Origin: JACVRW01 sp963812915
Lineage (GTDB): Bacteria > Actinomycetota > Thermoleophilia > Solirubrobacterales > Thermoleophilaceae
NCBI GenBank assembly: GCA_963812915.1
Contig: CAWEXB010000003.1
Coordinates: 434,001-498,000 of the forward strand
Direction: 5' to 3'
Length of the DNA: 64,000 nucleotides
The position numbers and the translations under genes are program-made. The notes below the pieces were generated by a model, which saw nothing but the letters and a program-made list of their open reading frames with translations, did not search any database and was not told the DNA's origin. This document shows positions 62,106 to 64,000 of the stretch, piece by piece; position 1 is the first letter of the stretch, and each line of letters opens with the position of its first letter.

Positions 62106-62543
62106 TCAGGCGTAGTAGCCGTCGATCGGAACGCGAGCCTCGGCGAACAGCGCCGGGCCCTCGTAGGCGACCTCCGCCGCGTCGGGGCTGACGGCCGCGG
62201 GCGGCTTGAGCTCCTGCAACTGTTCGCCGGAGAGCGCGAAGACGACGCGCCCGAGGCCAGAGCGCGCGACCGCACCCGTGCACATCGGGCAGGGCTGGCA
62301 GCTCGTGTACATCGTGGTGTGCCGCGCGACGTCTGGGTCGAGCTGCCGAGCCGCCCATCGGGCCAGCTTGAGCTCGGGGTGGGCCGTGATGTCCCGCTCG
62401 GTCACGACGGTGTTGCGGTCCTCGGCCAGCACATCGCCCGCGGGCCCGACGAGCAGCGATCCGTACGGCATGTCGCCCGCGGCGCGCGCCGCGGCCGCCA
62501 GCTCGATGGCCCTGCGCAGGTGGCGTTCGTCAGCCTCGCTCAT
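62106..62543 (-). CDS. nucleoside/guanine deaminase-like protein (CMP/dCMP deaminase fold)
   Basis: 145 residues from ATG 62543. Zinc site: H55-P-E57 in DITAHPELKLAR (HPE in place of HAE) and C85/C88 in SCQPCPMCTGA. Length matches guanine-deaminase or tRNA-type enzymes of this fold. The exact base is unknown. It follows the PhzF gene on the same strand by about 50 bp. Confidence 0.9.
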   Translation of the reverse strand: MSEADERHLRRAIELAAAARAAGDMPYGSLLVGPAGDVLAEDRNTVVTERDITAHPELKLARWAARQLDPDVARHTTMYTSCQPCPMCTGAVARSGLGRVVFALSGEQLQELKPPAAVSPDAAEVAYEGPALFAEARVPIDGYYA

Positions 62544-62593
62544 CAGTCTCCTCGGTCGATCGTGGTGCATGCTCGGAGCCGTGTGGAACGCGC

Positions 62594-63496
62594 TCAGATG
62601 GTAAGCGTGCCTTCCGCTACGACGACGCTCGCCCCGCCGATTCGGACCCGCTGGCCGCTGACCTGAACCCGGATCCGGCTCGGACGTCCCATGGCATGGC
62701 CCTGCTCGACGAACACGGTCGCACCGTCGCGCACCACGCCTTGTGCGACCAGGCGGCTGACGAGCGGACCGGCGGCGCTGCCGGTCGCGGGATCCTCCCA
62801 GATGCCCACGGTCGGGTTGAAGAACCGGGCATGCGCGACGGCGGCCGGATCGACGGGATCGAGGCAGTACAGGTAACAGCCCTGCCCGCCAACTTGCGCG
62901 AGGGCCGCCGCCAGCCGCGGCACGTCGGGCCGCGCGCGACCGACGACCGCGCGATCGCGCGCGGGCACCAGGAGGTGCGCCGCGCCGGTCGAGACGACCT
63001 GCGCCGGCACGTCGTCGAGCAGGTCGGGTCGGCCCGGATCCAATCCGAGCGCCCCCGCCAGCTCGTCGCGATCGGTCACGGTGCGCCCGAGCTCCGGTGG
63101 CGCCTGCTCCATCACGATCGCATCGGGCCGTCCGTTCCGACCCGTCACCTCTACGGGCAGGACACGGTCTCCGATCTCCTGCGCAAGCACCGCCCCGCCC
63201 TCGGCGTCGAGCTCAATCCGCCCGGCGCTGGCGAGCCACCACCAAGCGCCGAGCGCATTGTGTCCGGCGCCGACGACCTCGGCGCCGGCCGGCGTGAACG
63301 AGCGCAGCCGCCAGGTCGCTCCCGGCCGAGTCGCGGGCAGCACGAACGTCGTCTCGGACTGGTTGAACTCACGCGCCACTGCCCGCATCACCGGCTCCTC
63401 CAGCCGTTCGGCATCGGCGACGACGGCCAGCGGGTTGCCAGTCAGCGGAGTGTCGGCGAACACGTCGACCAGGACGAAGGGAACGGATGTGCTCAA
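62594..63496 (-). CDS. PhzF family isomerase
   Basis: 300 residues from TTG 63496, with AGGAGG 9 nt upstream. FVLVDVFADTPLTGNPLAVV opens the first half; catalytic Glu E49 in FNQSETTFV; second half has NPTVGIWEDPATGSAAGPLV and RPSRIRVQVSG. A diaminopimelate-epimerase-like fold; PhzF of phenazine synthesis is one member, but there are no phenazine genes here, so the substrate is unknown. Confidence 0.92.
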   Translation of the reverse strand: MSTSVPFVLVDVFADTPLTGNPLAVVADAERLEEPVMRAVAREFNQSETTFVLPATRPGATWRLRSFTPAGAEVVGAGHNALGAWWWLASAGRIELDAEGGAVLAQEIGDRVLPVEVTGRNGRPDAIVMEQAPPELGRTVTDRDELAGALGLDPGRPDLLDDVPAQVVSTGAAHLLVPARDRAVVGRARPDVPRLAAALAQVGGQGCYLYCLDPVDPAAVAHARFFNPTVGIWEDPATGSAAGPLVSRLVAQGVVRDGATVFVEQGHAMGRPSRIRVQVSGQRVRIGGASVVVAEGTLTI

Positions 63497-63699
63497 TTGG
63501 GCGTCGGCCTCCTGGGCTTCAGGCCGAGCATAGGCACGCGGAGATCTCGTGGAACGCACCGGTTCCGGACGCTCGACGCGCCCGGGATCCCGGAGCCCAT
63601 GAGCCGTCGAGCGCGGATCGCACGTCCATTGTCCGAGGGCGTTGGACGGACAGCACCACGTCGCGCGCCGCCCGCCCCAGCGAGCATCGCCAGCAGGCG
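63497..63699. other. intergenic region
   Basis: No gene is supported; the open frames have atypical composition. Confidence 0.4.
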
Positions 63700-63969
63700 G
63701 CCAGTGAGGAGCGCGTCGGCCCGCACTCGGCATTCGCGCTCGCGCTGCGCGGCGGCGAGACCATCATCCGCGACAAGGGCTACGCCGGCGCCGGATTCGC
63801 CGACCACGCCGCTACCCAAGACAACCTCGGACTCGAAACCCACCGAGCCCGCCCCCTCCACCGCCTCAGAGCCCGCACCGCCGCCAAACTTCTCGCCTAC
63901 AGCGCGGCATCTGGCTCAACTGGCTCACTCGGCCGCCCCACCCGCACCTTCGCCGACCTCACCACCTAA
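63700..63969 (+). pseudogene. C-terminal remnant of an IS982/IS5-like transposase
   Basis: The frame reads ETIIRDKGYAGAGFADHAAT (transposase DDE region around the last acidic residue) and, after one frame change near 63915, AAIWLNWL and GRPTRTFADLTT to the stop at 63969. The catalytic Asp/Glu region upstream is absent. It is a truncated insertion-sequence remnant close to the window edge. Confidence 0.55.
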
Positions 63970-64000
63970 CCCGGGGCATCAACCATCTAGTGGCGACGGG

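Noticed and set aside
1..64000. CRISPR array, prophage, or integrated plasmid
   Set aside because: No regularly spaced repeats, phage structural genes, integrase or replication genes were seen.

Overview
The window is very GC-rich, with densely packed genes, many GTG and TTG starts and frequent ATGA/GTGA stop-start overlaps. The gene content (SigB/F-type sigma factor with partner-switching proteins, BTAD-AAA regulator, Tad-type pilins, LigD-type end-joining proteins, RtcB with archease) suggests a soil actinobacterium, probably of the Thermoleophilia/Solirubrobacterales type. This placement is inferred from gene content and codon style only. No rRNA, tRNA, CRISPR array or replication origin was recognised.

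Layout. 0-7.2 kb: DUF72 protein, SigB/F-type sigma factor, a small membrane-protein operon with a frameshifted DUF6766 gene, DNA topoisomerase IB, BrkB-like protein, HAD hydrolase. 7.2-13.6 kb: a minus-strand nucleic-acid repair block (ATP-dependent DNA ligase, LigD-type polymerase, archease, RtcB RNA ligase) followed by two DUF2294 proteins, with a CDF metal exporter upstream. 13.7-24.2 kb: flavin amine oxidase, then a sugar-uptake locus with two complete ABC importer sets (binding protein plus two permeases each), a GH13 alpha-glucosidase between them and one shared ATPase. From about 15,545 to 22,138 this locus carries roughly forty one-base indels, while the flanking genes are clean. 24.2-34.6 kb: ordinary metabolic genes, a drug/lipid-type ABC exporter and UppP. 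35-37.4 kb: two TadE-like pilins and a CpaE-like protein with an altered P-loop. 37.5-45.6 kb: phosphoesterase, a MASE1-SpoIIE-HATPase signalling protein split by one frameshift, a long coiled-coil protein, a second LigD-type polymerase (frameshifted) and an SRPBCC protein. 45.7-48.4 kb: glycogen-debranching-like enzyme translationally coupled to three small ORFs. 48.5-52.1 kb: LuxR remnant, epoxide hydrolase, GT2 glycosyltransferase, and the 3' end of a group II intron joined to an IS481-like transposase fragment. 52-58 kb: small stress-type proteins, STAS antagonist, cold-shock protein and four dispersed copies of a roughly 50-bp repeat (the last near 62 kb). 58-64 kb: a 1,179-residue BTAD-AAA regulator, nucleoside deaminase, PhzF protein and a degraded transposase.

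Common themes. Partner-switching stress signalling recurs (sigma factor at 0.9 kb, phosphatase/kinase fusion at 39-41 kb, STAS antagonist at 55 kb). End-joining and ligation genes recur twice, although no Ku gene is visible. Several remnants (glycosidase, LuxR, IS481, IS982-like, group II intron) mark accessory, decaying segments mainly in the second half. The most distinctive observations are the indel-dense importer locus, the group II intron tail, the ligase-polymerase-archease-RtcB operon with an in-frame polymerase-archease join, the three-domain partner-switching protein, chains of tiny overlapping ORFs, and a perfect CRP-type palindrome.
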